From positions 8,432,001-8,496,000 of the forward strand of contig NC_060259.1 in assembly GCF_921293095.1 (NCBI RefSeq): DNA of 64,000 nucleotides, read 5' to 3'. Under the pieces are notes generated by a model. The model was not told the DNA's origin. It worked only from the letters and a program-made list of their open reading frames with translations, and did no database searches. The translations under genes were made by a program, and so were the position numbers. Positions 44,973 to 57,020 of this stretch are shown here, one piece after another. This DNA comes from Ischnura elegans (taxonomy: Eukaryota; Arthropoda; Insecta; Odonata; Coenagrionidae). Every line of letters starts with the position of its first letter. Position 1 is the stretch's first letter.

Positions 44973-45990
44973 ACCATATTGTTTAAAAAAACTCATTTCC
45001 ACAAGCTCCAAACTTAATTAATGATCTAAATTACTTCCGGAGGTTGACTACTCGGACCACATAACGAGTAATGTTTTTGGCCACTGCACAGCAATGGATT
45101 TCAACGAATATATAAACAAATAATAAGATTAGAAGCAAGAAATACTATTAGTACGTGTAAAATGAGAGTAATTTCATGTGTACATAGCGCAAGCTCACAT
45201 TTCATCACGAGAATGTTGAGATTATTTTATTTGCGGCAAAGTAGCATTGGGAAGTTTCCCCCATGAATGAATATCGAATTTTCGATAAGCAAGGCATGGG
45301 TGCATTTGAAATACTGCCCAGCCCTGGGTATACCAACAGGATACTGATTGTGTTCAGCTTTTATGAAGGCATCATCATCTGCAATTACCATTCCACCCTC
45401 AGTGCACAGTCAGCTACCATTTTTGTGAATATTAAAAATAAATCTATTAACTTGATTTTGCCCAGCGTAACCAACTCTCCCCACCCCACTTTCATGGTCA
45501 TTATATCAATACCTATATTGTAAATAGTAATCAGGAACAAAGACATGTACTGGTATTTCTATGGGGTTCTTACATTTCATTTTATTATGTCAGTTGTGGG
45601 GGACTAGCAGAAAGCATTTCAACCTTTTTCCCACCAACACCAACGAGAAGGTGATGGGGAAGGGAAAGGTTTGATGACCAGGAGAGAATCTGAGGCCATG
45701 CGAGTCTGGATGCGATGAGAGTTTTGGTTGACATTGCAGAGCTTGTCCGTACAATTCATTTACTGAAATAAACCAACCTGGTGATATGTTAATGGTGGTT
45801 GACTTTATTCACCACCTGCCTGATCATCCCCAGGCAACATCAGTCTAAAGGGTAATAGGGAAGTGCACTAATTTTTTTTATTGCCAAATTTGAAAGTTTA
45901 GCGTAAAAAGGAAACATTAGTATAGTTATAGTATTTAAAACGTTTTGAAAGTCGGAAAATTTCATGTTGCGCTGAAATACAGTGACTCCA
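44973..45990. other. No gene seen
   Basis: AT-rich; the open frame at 45263-45523 has no recognisable domain. Confidence 0.4.
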
Positions 45991-45996
45991 TCTTGA

Positions 45997-46676
45997 TTGA
46001 GTTCAATCTGCTATCTATTAAGACACCTTAGGAACTCTGTTGATTTAAATATTCTTCTTACATTGTATTACGGTATCTTTTATTCTCGAATGTCATACAA
46101 TATAATTTTTTGGGGCTCATCCCCTCATGCCTCCAAGGTGTTCACATTACAAAAACGTGCAATTAGAATCATTGCAAAAAAACCTTTTGATGCTCCCTCC
46201 AAGCCTATTTTTAAAGCACTTAACATTCTTCCACTCCCGTGTGTATATTTATTATCAATTTTAATTTTTGTACGTTATAATCTTGATTTGTTTATGCTCA
46301 ATTGTGATGTTCACAAATATGAAACTAGGAATTGTAATAACCTTCATTATCATTCCATTAGGACTAACAGATCAAAGCTGGGCCCACGCGAGCTGGGCCT
46401 CAGAATTTATAATAAACTTCCTGCGCATTTGAAATCAATTCAGTCAATGGAGTCATTCAAAAGGAAGTTAAAATCTTTTCTTCACGAGAAGAATTATTAT
46501 TCTGTTAACGAATACCTATTCCATTCCTCCTATTAAGCATTAATATCCTGTGAACATACAATTATTTATAATCTATTATATATATATATGCATTTTTTTC
46601 CTTTTATGACGTGTCTTATATCTTTTGCTGTAAGGTCTCTAGACAAAATAAATTATTATTATTATTATTATTATTG
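45997..46676 (+). mobile_element. 5'-truncated jockey-like LINE, C-terminal RT region
   Basis: The frame 45997-46536 gives LLRHLRNSVDLNILLTLYYG, SYNIIFWGSSPHASKVFTLQ, KRAIRIIA and GLRIYNKLPAHLKSIQSMES, typical of the region after the RT domain in arthropod jockey/CR1-type elements. The open frame is intact to the stop. The 3' tail is (ATT)n at 46650-46676. No clear target duplication; the tail abuts the TIR of the next element at 46681. Confidence 0.8.
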
Positions 46677-46784
46677 AGATGTGACGTCACAAGGCAGTAG
46701 TCACTAGTGGAGTATCGCTGTATTCCGTCGCCTTCTTTGGCGTGGTGAGAGTTTCCGGGAATCGGTGGAGTTTGCTTCCTTAAA

Positions 46785-46983
46785 ATGTCGGTTAGTACGG
46801 AAAACATGAATTAAAAAAAGAATTATAAATTTTTTGTTCCAAAGTGCATCTCGACATCGAAACGAAAGCCTGGAGAAGATATTCATTCCCGTGCCTAAAG
46901 CACAAGCCATACGGAATAAATGGTTCAAGGCTACTCCCGACTCTTACCTATCGATGAAATTCTGTTTTGAAGATCATTTGAAG
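46785..46983 (+). pseudogene. Decayed THAP-domain exon
   Basis: ATG at 46785 is followed by a TAA after nine codons, then in frame KKNYKFFVPKCISTSKRKPG; a one-base shift continues with EKIFIPVPKAQAIRNKWFKA and YLSMKFCFEDHLK. This matches the middle and end of THAP domains (pattern: W at ~30, CxEDHF at the end). The exon closes AAG|GTATTG, a plausible donor where THAP genes commonly have an intron. Two lesions make it non-functional. Confidence 0.6.
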
Positions 46984-47137
46984 GTATTGTAAGATCAAAT
47001 TGATATTTATAGTATAATAATTTACTTAATAGGTACCTCATTCATATCAGAAAGTGTATTGAGTCAAAATATAGCATCTTCCGCGTAGACCTATGTAATG
47101 TATAAACTGAAAGTAGTTTGGTTAAAGAATTATGGCA

Positions 47138-48216
47138 CGACTGTTATTTTACACGTCCGGGCAAAATGCATACTTTGCCCATGATATGTGCATATATGAT
47201 AACAAACGATTTTTGTTAAAGTTAATCTTTATTTGTTGAAATTAGTAAATTTATAGGTGATACAGATATAAAGGTACACGGCAAGTCGCGCGGCGTAATT
47301 TATACTCCACTGGTGACGGGTTCCTCTTGCTGATCTAAATAATTAGCTACAATACCTTGAATTTTGAAAACTCGCAATATAGGCAGTCAAAGTACATTGT
47401 AGGAATACACGAGACCATTCTAGCCCAGAATGTGAGTACAATGTTGAAATCCTTGGTTTTCAAAGATAGACGTATTTTATACGCCAGCACGCCCGGTCCA
47501 GGGTTATAAACTTTAATTTCATCCTATTTTTTAATTGAAAATATATTTCGGAATGGTTCTTTTAGCACATGGGTACAGTGTAAGTAAACTCCCTTTGGAG
47601 TAATGTGAATTACAATTCGAGATATTTGGCATTTTATATTCATTTCGTGTTCTTATTAATTATGTCTGTACGCATATTGTTGCTCGCCGCGAGCCTTTAA
47701 TGGTATGTGCTCTTGCAAGAGTGGTTTCCGTTTTTAATGTGGAAGTTGGTCAGTATAAGCAAAGAAAAGATTAACATTTTAGCGTACACCAACCCTTGTA
47801 GCCGTCGTATCTCTGCGTTTGAAATGACACTGCTTAAATACGTAAACGCCATTATGATGATAAAAAAATTGTCTCATGTCTATGAATGCTGCAACTAAAA
47901 TTAATGATAAACTTGACACCGTATGATCAAAATAAAAACAATTAAATATACTGCCATGACGACAACTTGAACCCTAGCCCCCAGGGTGGGAGTCGTAAAC
48001 ACTACCACTGCCCCACCTGACCCTTCCGTCGCTGGAAGAAATTTTGAATTTATATATGGCTTGTGAAAAGAACCGCATGAAAATTAATTAATTACAGCGT
48101 AACTAAGGCCCAAACAACGGAACCTTTACTAGTTCAGAGATGTGTTCACCATTCCGAAGGCCATAAAAAATACGCCATTGAAAAAGGTAGAGCAAGGCAC
48201 GTGGTCTCCCCTTGTT
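47138..48216 (+). repeat. Dispersed repeat, copy B
   Basis: Homologous to 662-1771 (copy A), same orientation, with the same internal order of landmarks including a SINE-like arm and minus-strand tRNA-like head at about 47985-48015. Lies inside the THAP/TIR element. Confidence 0.6.
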
Positions 48217-48857
48217 AGCCTTAACGCCTCGCAAATTTCTATGGAGCGTTGAACCTGTCCTCCTTTTTCAAAAATTCAGTGACCATAAATACATCAAAGT
48301 TTGGCATACCATTTATAAATCGTTGGAATTTTCCTTCTCCCAACCAATTTGAACTTTTCTTGAACCCATCCTGGACAGCGAACCACTGCAACAACCAGCC
48401 AGCACGGAAATAAGGCTAACATCCCATGATTCTATTTGCGAAGGGCGAACGTGCCGGCCGGCGTGAATACGTGCGCAACGAATAAGTCTCGCAGCAAACG
48501 TCTGAAATAGGTTTATTAGTTTGACTCAGTTCTTACAACAAAAGTTTTGGCATGATAAACGGCATTGTACCAAAATAAAGCCAGCGAAAAATAAATACCA
48601 TCATCCATTTATTAAAGATTCAATGTGCTATTCGCACAACTCTTTCAAAACTTGAAGTTGACACGTAAATGAATATTAATATATAACGCAATGATGAAGT
48701 CATGCACTCAAAAGTGAAGGAGCCACATATATATTCTGAAGATATTTTATGACAGCAAAAAACAGTTATCCTCAAATTCAGTAATTTTTCTATGCAATAA
48801 TAGTGGTAGAACTAAACGGCGTAGAAGCTGCCTTCTGCTACTGCCTTGTGACGTCAC

Positions 48858-49202
48858 GGCCAATATTCAACATGGACACCCGTTTTAGCGGCCTTTGAAA
48901 TTTTCCACATTTCGGACGGTCATCTCGAATCAAGTATTCACCATTAGGATTTAAACTGTGGTTTTACGACAGTATGTTATTCTGAACTCTAATTTAAAAA
49001 ATGTGTTTGGTGCATTTGAAACACTAGATTACTTCCCTATATGTGCTCTATCATGCAAAATAGCTGCAAAATACCACCCGTATGACACATTGATATGAAC
49101 TTAAATGATTGCACTCCAAGAATAAAATTGAGTCAGCAAAATTATTGAATACTAAGAAAAATAGGTAATACAGACAGACGCATAAATTTTGACAGCTATT
49201 TA
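48858..49202. other. No gene seen
   Basis: Short AT-rich spacer between two transposons. Confidence 0.4.
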
Positions 49203-49788
49203 CAGTGCAACCTCGATAGAACGACACCCCACGGTGCACCAATAAACACTCGCTATAGCGAATTGTCGCTTTACCGGAGGTGGTGCAAATAATAGCCAAT
49301 ATACCTCATATTACTCCTTTATTTTTATTTTCTCGCTTAGACGTGTTAGGTGTTTTTTTGGCCATGGTGTCTGCCATCAAATGCTTTCTATTCATGCAAC
49401 TCGTGGACGTGTGGGTATGCTGACGACTGCTTTTTGCCACCCGAGGAACAAAAGAAGATCAAGCATTCGCGAATGCTAATGCCACAATATTTTCACCAAA
49501 ATTAACTACTTATTTATCGAACGACAGTTTACCACAAAAATTTGAGACTGAGCACTCCATTAACTTCATTTCTAACAGATCGCTAGCAATTACAGAGATT
49601 AAGGAGTCTTGGTGTCAGTTTTTCCGGCGGTGAAAACCTCGCTATGGCGAGAGCCAACACCAAAAGGGCCGCGTAAAAACAAAATTTTTAACATGCTTAT
49701 TGTAGGATCAATTGACGGTGCATCTGCTATCTCTCGTAATAGCGGGGGTCTCGCTATAGCCCGTACTCGCTTTAACGAGGTTCCACTG
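49203..49788. mobile_element. Tigger/pogo-type MITE
   Basis: Ends CAGTGCAACCTCGATAGAAC and, reversed, CAGTGGAACCTCGTTAAAGC, flanked by TA (49201-49202 and 49789-49790). Inside each end is a CTCGCTATAGCG word. CAGTGGAACCTCG is a common terminus of Tigger-like elements in arthropods. 586 bp, no transposase. Related termini occur at 52063 (left type) and 59955 (right type). Confidence 0.75.
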
Positions 49789-49790
49789 TA

Positions 49791-50183
49791 ATTTATGACA
49801 GTTACTAATGTAAGCAATGAGAGGTAGAGCTGAATAGATGAGAAAAGCAACCATTTCAATTCAAAACAAGCAGAGTTAAAAGTGAAATGATGATAGCCAA
49901 GGTATTTGATGGTAAATATAATACCAATTGTTAACCATCAAAAATCATTTCAAAACTCATCCTTGGAAGAGGTAATAAATCAGTGATCAGGAATAAAAAA
50001 ACAGCAGACTACCGATTATCAAGCTGCGGCTTATCGGAGCATGAGTTTTACACTTCTTTGATGTTTTCCACAATCTTCATAAAAAAATGAATTGGATGCA
50101 AAAGCAGTAGGATATTTGCACTTAAACGCAAGGCTACACCAAGCTCATTATTATTTCCATCAGAATCCTCTTCGTTAAAGGGA
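49791..50183. other. No gene seen
   Basis: AT-rich spacer; nothing recognised. Confidence 0.4.
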
Positions 50184-50858
50184 ATTGGGTGCTTTCCTAT
50201 TATTTTTTTATTGCCTAAATCGAATGATTATTACTCCTGGAGTACGCATTTCACGCTTTCAGATTTTTAAATGACAATATCTATTTTTCGCGATTAATTG
50301 AAAAGTGAAAATTTTCAAGCACGCGAAAACGTGACGGCCAAGTATGAATGCCGGGAAAAGCCCGTTTGATGCGTTTGATGTCATTCTGGTTCCCTCTGCC
50401 GCAAAGTGAGGTGACCTTGGGGCGAGGATGTGTGTGCCACTGAGATGCGGGTTACTAGCAGGTAAGAGAGTACCCTACTAGCAGGAAGCGCTTGGCTTAA
50501 ATAAGGATTAATAATACATTATCAAATGAAGGAAACTTTCCCACCATAGGCAGTTTTAATAGGTGATTATTAAGAGATGCTTCCCTGAGCTCTGTGCCTC
50601 ATGCATGCATTGGTAATCTCAGATGATGTAACACTCCTATCTACTCGTACAGAAACTAGGTCCCGGTGACGTCATGTGGAGTGGCATCGCATGGGCGCCA
50701 ATCTGGCCTTCTTCAGATATGGTTAAAATTGACCATTGCCATTCATCTAAACTGGGATATCTAGAACCAAATAATTTGTATATTATGAATACACTAATGG
50801 TGGGTAACGAATCGCAATTGATGCCTTTCGGTTTCTTTGATGAAGGAAACTACCCTAT
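50184..50858 (+). mobile_element. ~650-bp MITE family, copy 2
   Basis: Same orientation and landmarks as 11158-12148, without the nested pogo MITE: left end GGGTGCTTTCCTATTATTT, right end GGAAACTACCCTATT. Non-coding. Confidence 0.75.
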
Positions 50859-52062
50859 TATTTTATTTACTTTTTGACAGGGAATGTTTCAAGTTAACTT
50901 GGACATCTGCTCTAGCATGCAAACGACTATCAGTGGTGGAAAAAAAATTCTTGATTAATTTTAGAAGATACTTCATGGTTAACCAATCGCAAATTAAGAG
51001 AAATGTTGTGTACGATCTATAATTGTATATTTCATATCGCAAATGCTCAATTATTGCCGTGGCCTCGCATACGGTTGAATACGGCCCAAAAGGAAGCGTA
51101 GGTTTCGTCACACTTGGACATATTTAAGTAGAGACTATTCAAGGTCAAACTGTAGAGGAAGGGAATAGAAGAAGTGAAGGCAGCGGGAGAAGTGGAATTA
51201 GAGAGAGTATGAGTCATAGCCAGGCACTCGCCTGCATAGACAAAATGCCAAAAGTCCTGGTTTCCTACAACTGCTGCGGGATGGGGTGATCGCGTAGCCA
51301 TTACCTTCGCGGAAGCTCCGTGTTCATGTTATCTAAACATCATGGTGCGCGATCAGGTTCAGTGATCCCCAAACAGCATCTCGCATCAATTGCATACCAG
51401 ACAACTTGCACGAGACGTGACGACACAGCGTCGTGCCTAACAATGTAGTTTCCGACGTCGCATAGCGGTTTTGAAGCCTCCCTGCAAACCAATTTTCTGA
51501 ATATGTGATCTCGCAGACATGGGTGTGTGGTTTTCGGAAACCAGGTAATACATGGAGCAGTAGGAACACAAGTACAATCACATTTTTGCCGTTTAAAGAT
51601 CGTGGTCGGGAAAAGATTCCGGAGAGCAACCTAAAACAACATACAATGCGCATAAATAATAATAAATAGTTTGATTTAGATGAATCATAAAAAATACATG
51701 AAGTTAAAGTAAAAGTTTGGATTATCTGTGTTTTCCGATTATTCACAGCACAGCCTCTCTCCATCATTAGCCATTGGGAGAATCGGGAGTATGCTGTACA
51801 TAGAAATAATCAGACAACATGCCTTTCCAGGTAAAAATACATATCAATAAAGGTAATACTGTGCAATATATATTCATTAAAAAACCTTTTTATAACTGTT
51901 TTAAAATGTCCATCTGCTTTTTTCCCCATCAATAGTTCTGGGTTAGCATCAAATTTTTAAAACTTTCATTTTTCGTTCACAAGTGAGGGGCTTAATGAAG
52001 AAGACCAAGTATCCTGCATCTACTTTGCATCAATTTGACAAATACATAATGAAAACAGCCAC
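50859..52062. other. No gene recognised
   Basis: Contains minus-strand open frames at 51047-51301 and 51333-51767 that I cannot assign to any family; the second spans a GC-richer patch. Treated as non-genic for lack of support. Confidence 0.35.
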
Positions 52063-52290
52063 AGTGGAACCCCAATCTATCATTCCCGCATTCATTGTTT
52101 TCCCCCATTCATCGTTCGCCATTCCTGGTCCCAAATAAAGTTCCATATAGGCAATGTAATTTTTTCCCACAACCATCATTCCCCGAAGGATCATTTTCCT
52201 GCATTGATTGTTTGAAGATCGCAGTCCATTGCATAATCTTCCGCATCCATCGTTTGACAAAAATGAGACGAAGTGTTTACCATGTACATA
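52063..52290. repeat. Pogo-type MITE fragment
   Basis: Begins ACAGTGGAACCCCAATCTATC, the same type of terminus as 49203 and (reversed) 59955. ATTCCCGCATTCATTGTTT words follow, also seen at 27925 and 59900. The right end is not visible. Confidence 0.4.
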
Positions 52291-52329
52291 TCATTTATGT
52301 TCGTACGCAGGTTTCCGCGGTGATTACCT

Positions 52330-52392
52330 GAGTTCAGCATTCTTTCGGGCTGCACAACGGACGCGGATGCAGCCCGAAATAATGCTGAACTC
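52330..52392. repeat. Perfect-stem hairpin, 25-nt arms
   Basis: GAGTTCAGCATT-C-TTTCGGGCTGCA (52330-52354) pairs with 52368-52392, one mismatch in 25, around a 13-nt loop CAACGGACGCGGA. It may be a tiny foldback element or an RNA hairpin; no function can be assigned from sequence. Confidence 0.7.
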
Positions 52393-52611
52393 GTGTATCA
52401 TTTATGGCTAATAACGACAGGCACTTAGTTTGAATCTTCCCCGAGAGATGAAACTACCATTAGGAGAAACTCAGTGCCGTGGGATAGTAACATTAGTGCA
52501 TTTCCCAAGATCCACAATCCCCCTCTATTCAGCACTCGCCTCCCCCACTCTGACGCTTACCTCTTCTCCGAAATCAAACAAAAGGTCCCAGCTCGCGCAG
52601 GGATCGTATTA

Positions 52612-52770
52612 CGAAGACCTTAGATTCGAAAAAATATCAAGTTACACGAGAACAATAGAAACATGTTTCACGCCCCGCCCCCCTTTTCTCACCCACTGAC
52701 CTTTTTCAGTCTACCTGCTTCAAAGTTCCCAGTTTCTGGAGGTCAACTGCCGCATGAATCACCTGTTCGC
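52612..52770. repeat. Dispersed repeat also at 57785-57935
   Basis: The two segments share, in order, AAAATATCAAGTTACA, GAACAAT.GAAAC.TGTTTCA, CTGACCTTTTTC.GTCTACC and GTTTCTGGAGGTCAA. Same orientation, moderately diverged. Family unknown; the second copy is abutted by MITE copy 3. Confidence 0.55.
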
Positions 52771-53376
52771 CCAAAAGGTGTCCAACACTGAATTTCTGCA
52801 ATTGGCATTATACTTTTATTTGATTGAAATATTTGTAATGTTAACGTAATTAAAAAAAGAATGAGATTCTAACGTTATTTAAGCATTTGAAGCAAGGAAA
52901 TACCTTGAAATATACAATGGTGATTTTTGGCAAAACTCGATATCCTTGTAGCTGAGCTTCATGGCAGTTAAAGTGGCATTTTTCCAAAATAAGGATATTA
53001 GGTTATTATCAGTTATCAATTTACGAGTTATACCATGAGTCTCACTTGTCAGAGTTACTGAGAAAGGGGTATCTTCTCATGATATTTTGTTTCCCCCTAC
53101 TAACAATCTGAATTTTTCTACCAATCTGGCGCTACACTAATTAGAAAAGAATGTGTAAGTTGCCTTCTCTTTAGGACAAAAAATTTCATGGTGCAGTCAT
53201 ATGTTTATGCTTCACCCTCTGCAGTATGTTCTGAATAAGAGGTACGTGATAAGTTCTGAACTTTATCTCACACGAGTGGTTCTGTACTTTCTAGGGTGGG
53301 TGAGCGAGTGTTTTCCGTGGGGGTTTAATAAAGTCAGGTTTCATTTTCATTTGTTTCATTTTTCCGTCTTCGGACC
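52771..53376. other. No gene seen
   Basis: AT-rich stretch before a candidate first exon; nothing recognised. Confidence 0.35.
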
Positions 53377-53398
53377 ATGGCCCCTCCGAAAGAAGCAA
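53377..53398 (+). CDS. Possible short first coding exon (MAPPKEA)
   Basis: ATG in a strong initiation context (GGACCATGGCC) gives Met-Ala-Pro-Pro-Lys-Glu-Ala and meets GCAA|GTGAGT, a near-perfect donor. The upstream pyrimidine-rich TTTCATTTTTCCGTCTTC resembles a 5' UTR. The next exon was not found, and a 2.5-kb transposon sits 115 bp further on. Too short to identify. Confidence 0.25.
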
Positions 53399-53513
53399 GT
53401 GAGTATTTTTCTTACTTTACTTTTACAAGATGGACTGAAAATAATTGATTATGAAGAAAAGCATCCGGGATAGAAGCACGTGAATATTGGAGAATGCCTC
53501 GGGCTGTCCGCTA

Positions 53514-56061
53514 TAGAGCGTTCCACATTTAATTGACAGTATGGGCTCTTATGGAGAATCGTTTCCCATGTTAATCTCCAATGTTGTCAATAACAACACG
53601 AAAATTAATGTTGCGTTATGCACTGATTAAAAATTGCATTCTAATGTAGAAAGATATCCTGCATTCAATGGTTTTAATAGTTTTTCGCTAAAAATTATAA
53701 CAAAAGCTATAAAAAACATTTCCTTAAATTTCCGTCAGAAACGTGTATTTTTTTACTTCATCTTCTTCTCGCAATTGCTGCCTGACCGTTTTCTGTATTG
53801 AATTGAATCCTCTGCACAAAATTCTTCACACTATTTTCTCTTTGAAGGTTGTCACCAATTGTACAAATATTGAGTTAAAATGTTGTTATGCCGACGTAAA
53901 ACCCTTTAGGACAAGAAAATTTTGATTTTTGCAAGGTAAAAAGTAGTCGCTTACTAACTTACGTTTCTTACGTCGTAGGTCCCTACATGCTGCATACCAA
54001 ATGTGAAGAAAACTACAAAGTTATTTTTGGAGAAAAAATAATTAACTTAAATCAATTCTGAAGCGAGTTACAAGGTTTTGATCTTAAGAAAAAATATTAC
54101 GGCGCCGCTGGGCCGGGCTTATTGCTTTTTCTTGCGCGCAGAGGAAAATTCTTGGGCAGAAAAGGAGTTTTTTGTCAATGCATACTATGAAATGTATTTA
54201 TCTATTCGTTTGATATCCTAAACAGAGAATACTCATACGTCGTAACAGCAGTGTTTTTATCTGAATATATTGATACACGAAAGTAAGCAAGCGGCTTGGA
54301 AATAAGACGCTTTCGCCTTGGGTGTTTCGGTCCCATCGCGGAAACCAAGAAAGAGAATATCTCATAATCTGTGCGAAACATTACCCCATCCAGTGCACGC
54401 CTTTTACAAAAGGGGCCTTGGGTTTTTTCTGAGTTCCTTTCATAGGGTACCATAACACCTGCACCAGAATCGACCCTAGCCGAAGGGGTCGTGGGAAGAA
54501 TTTACGAAGGCGTTCAGTTTGTCATTGCATATTTTTGGAGTGAACAAGTGTTGTGTGGTCTGCTGAATTTGAGAATTGTGAAGTGTGTTTTACACTTATC
54601 TCTGCTGTAACATGCCCAATCAATATGTCAGATACAAAGAAGAGGAGAAAAGGTGAGAAGCTTATAAGCCGCGAAAGACAGTTGGTGCTCAAAGTCTTCT
54701 CGTACTCCAGGAAATCTCTCAGCATTAGTGACGCCTGCCGAGAAACTTCGAAGGCTACTGGATGCTCGGAGTCTACTGTTTACAGAGTGAGAAAGGAAAG
54801 CTCCCGTGGTCCATTGGTAACTCCTTCAAAAACTAAAGAAATTAGACAGCCTTACAAAAATTCGAGAGCAGTGATTTTCGACGATTTTGTCTGATCGGGA
54901 ATGAGAAGGAAGGTACATGGATCCTTCATGAAAATATTCCTCCGACTTTAAAATCCATCTTAAACTCGGTATATATGGATAGTATTCTCCCAGATTACAA
55001 AAGGACAACACTATATCGTCTTCTTTTGGATATAGCCTACGTGTACGAACGCAGGAGGGAAAAGAATCATCCTTATCAAAAGGGATGATATTATTCGTTG
55101 GTGGCACAATAAATTATTTAAGGCAGCTAAAAAAATATCGTTGCGAACACAGGACGAATGTATTCACAGGCGAAAGTTGGATTAATGTTGGACAAATAGT
55201 AAACATTAGTTTGCAAAACAAACAATTAGAAAATCCGCGTCAAGCTTTCCTTGCTGGACTAAATACTGGGCTCTGCCCCCACTTCCCGAGGAGGGACAAT
55301 TTGCAATTATACATGCATGGACGGAAAATGGGTTCATAAAAGGAGCATTGCATGTGTTTCTGCACAAAAATAACTCAATGGATGAGCATGAAGGAGTGGG
55401 TGGCGAGTGTTACGAAAGATGGTTTGAGCACTCACTTCTTGCAAACTTACCCGAAGGATCAATTATAGTGGTAGATAATGCCTCTTATCACCCAAGGAAA
55501 TTGGAATCCTAGCCTACTACAAGCTGGAGGAAAGAGTAAATTAAGGAAATTAGCTTTGAAGATGTCAGCTTTAAAAGAGATCTTTAATTTACAATAAACC
55601 AAGTACGGGAAAATTTTGAAAAATTAAAGATTGATGATGTCTTCTACAACATCGCCTTTCATGTAATACTAGCCAGAGCCAAAAAATATTGCATAATATC
55701 GGAGGAATAGAAATTTTGTCTCATTCAGGAGTGGCGATAATTTTTATTATCCTTCAATTTATTGTTATTTTTTACATTACAGATTATTCATTATTTAGCT
55801 TGTGCATTGAATAAGTACATACATAAAATAACAAAAGAATTTTCCTTTCATATTGCAGAAAAGGTATTGTAATTTACGCTAAAAAATTCCTTAATTTACG
55901 CTGTCTTTCGTGCGATCCCTATCTCCTTTTTGAACTAAACCATTTTGGCGCCATATTATGTGTGGTTGCATATGCTGTTAGGATGCCTGCCGGCGGAGCG
56001 GAAGCTTGGCAACACTGTTATCCATAAGGCCCGTACTGTCAACTAAATGTGGAACGCTCTA
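53514..56061 (+). mobile_element. IS630/Tc1-like DNA transposon, 2.5 kb
   Basis: Terminal inverted repeats begin TAGAGCGTTCCACATTTA on both ends and extend about 33 bp (through TTGACAGTA.GGGC). Flanked by TA (53512-53513 and 56062-56063), the Tc1/mariner duplication. It contains a broken transposase with an N-terminal HTH and a DDE_3-type core. Confidence 0.8.
54553..55510 (+). pseudogene. IS630/Tc1-type transposase, broken
   Basis: 54625-54894 encodes a start near MSDTKKRRKGEKL, then an HTH region (SDACRETSKATGCSESTVYR). A frameshift follows at about 54893; helical GTWILHENIPPTLKSILNSV and RTTLYRLLLDIAYVYERRRE are in another frame, then stops. The DDE core begins with VFTGESWINVG, where the first catalytic Asp of the usual Y-x-DE-T-W is Gly; more breaks follow; FIKGALHVFLHK and the second Asp in IIVVDNASYHP are kept, then a stop at about 55510. 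The third acidic residue is not identifiable. Related proteins are annotated as DDE_3 endonucleases in many invertebrates. Confidence 0.75.
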
Positions 56062-56063
56062 TA

Positions 56064-57020
56064 GCACATAACGGTAGGGGTGGGGGTAGAGCGATCTACC
56101 TGGTGAAAACAATAAGTGGGATGAAGCCAAGGCTCAGGTGGGCGTGCCACAGATGATTAACGCATCTTTGTTCACTCTTTACACATTGCCTAAAATGCAT
56201 GAAAAGTATATTTATTAGACAGGAACATTACAAATAGTTGACTATTTTTGGCCTATGTGATCCATCTCACAACCAATCATTGTGCCAGCAAAAGCGGTTG
56301 TTTTAGGTATAACATGCTGATGCTCTCGTGAATACGTGTACTGGAAATGAAAAAGAATTTTTACATCAGAGAGAAATCCATAATAGCAGGGTAAATGCCG
56401 ACTGGAGAACAAACATTTTTTAGCGAGGTGGCGTGTTCCTTTAGGATATTTGAAAGAGATATTATCATAATCAGCAATATGACCTAAGTGTCTCGATTGA
56501 GTACTAGTATTCCTGTAATTGGCTAAAATCTTGTTTGAATCCTTTAACCCTTTCGAGACGGCGGAGTTTTCGTCTTAGCATGACTGCTCCACTGAGCCCC
56601 AAGAGACTCTTCTTTCTCGTGGTACGAAGCAGTTTTGGAGGATATTCATTAAGAAGGGTCTCCTTTTTCGACCCCTCCCTGCTGGGACTCCGAGAGTAGT
56701 TGTGCTCCCTCATTTCCGGGTTTACGACCATACCTGCGGCATTGGTTCGCGGTCAACTTATGTATTGCTTATATGTATTTAGCAAATGCATAATTGTTGC
56801 TTGCACGTAAATTTCAGACTTTGAATTGAATTCCACATTTTTTTCTGAGCATTGTCAAATTTCAAACGAAGCTCTAAGGCCAATATTAACGCATTTAATG
56901 CAGCAACGATTTCCATGTTGATGTTTATACATAACTCGAGATATAAGTTAATATTTATCGTAGAATTTCGTTTAAATATTGTAAACGCTGCTCAAAAGAC
57001 AAATAATTCAATTCTTAGTT
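56064..57020. other. No gene; possible piggyBac-MITE end at 56548
   Basis: TTAACCCTTTCGAGACGGCG at 56544-56563 resembles the termini of the piggyBac MITE at 42831 and continues with GC-rich sequence of similar style. No second end was found. The rest is AT-rich and unassigned. Confidence 0.35.

Larger units (their letters stand above)
46681..48857 (+). mobile_element. THAP-encoding element with 20-bp TIRs (P-like candidate)
   Basis: Perfect 20-bp terminal inverted repeats GTGACGTCACAAGGCAGTAG (46681-46700) and its reverse complement (48838-48857). A THAP domain exon lies just inside the left end. P-superfamily transposases carry an N-terminal THAP domain, hence the suggestion, but no catalytic domain and no 8-bp target duplication are visible. 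Copy B of the dispersed repeat (47138-48216) fills most of the interior. The TIRs could alternatively belong to an unrelated element that captured the exon. Confidence 0.5.

Noticed and set aside
49599-49859. Open frames of 60-86 codons at the MITE right end
   Set aside because: They translate the terminal inverted repeat of the Tigger-type MITE.
51047-51767. Two minus-strand open frames of 84 and 144 codons
   Set aside because: No recognisable domain, no splice or start context, composition like neighbouring repeats.
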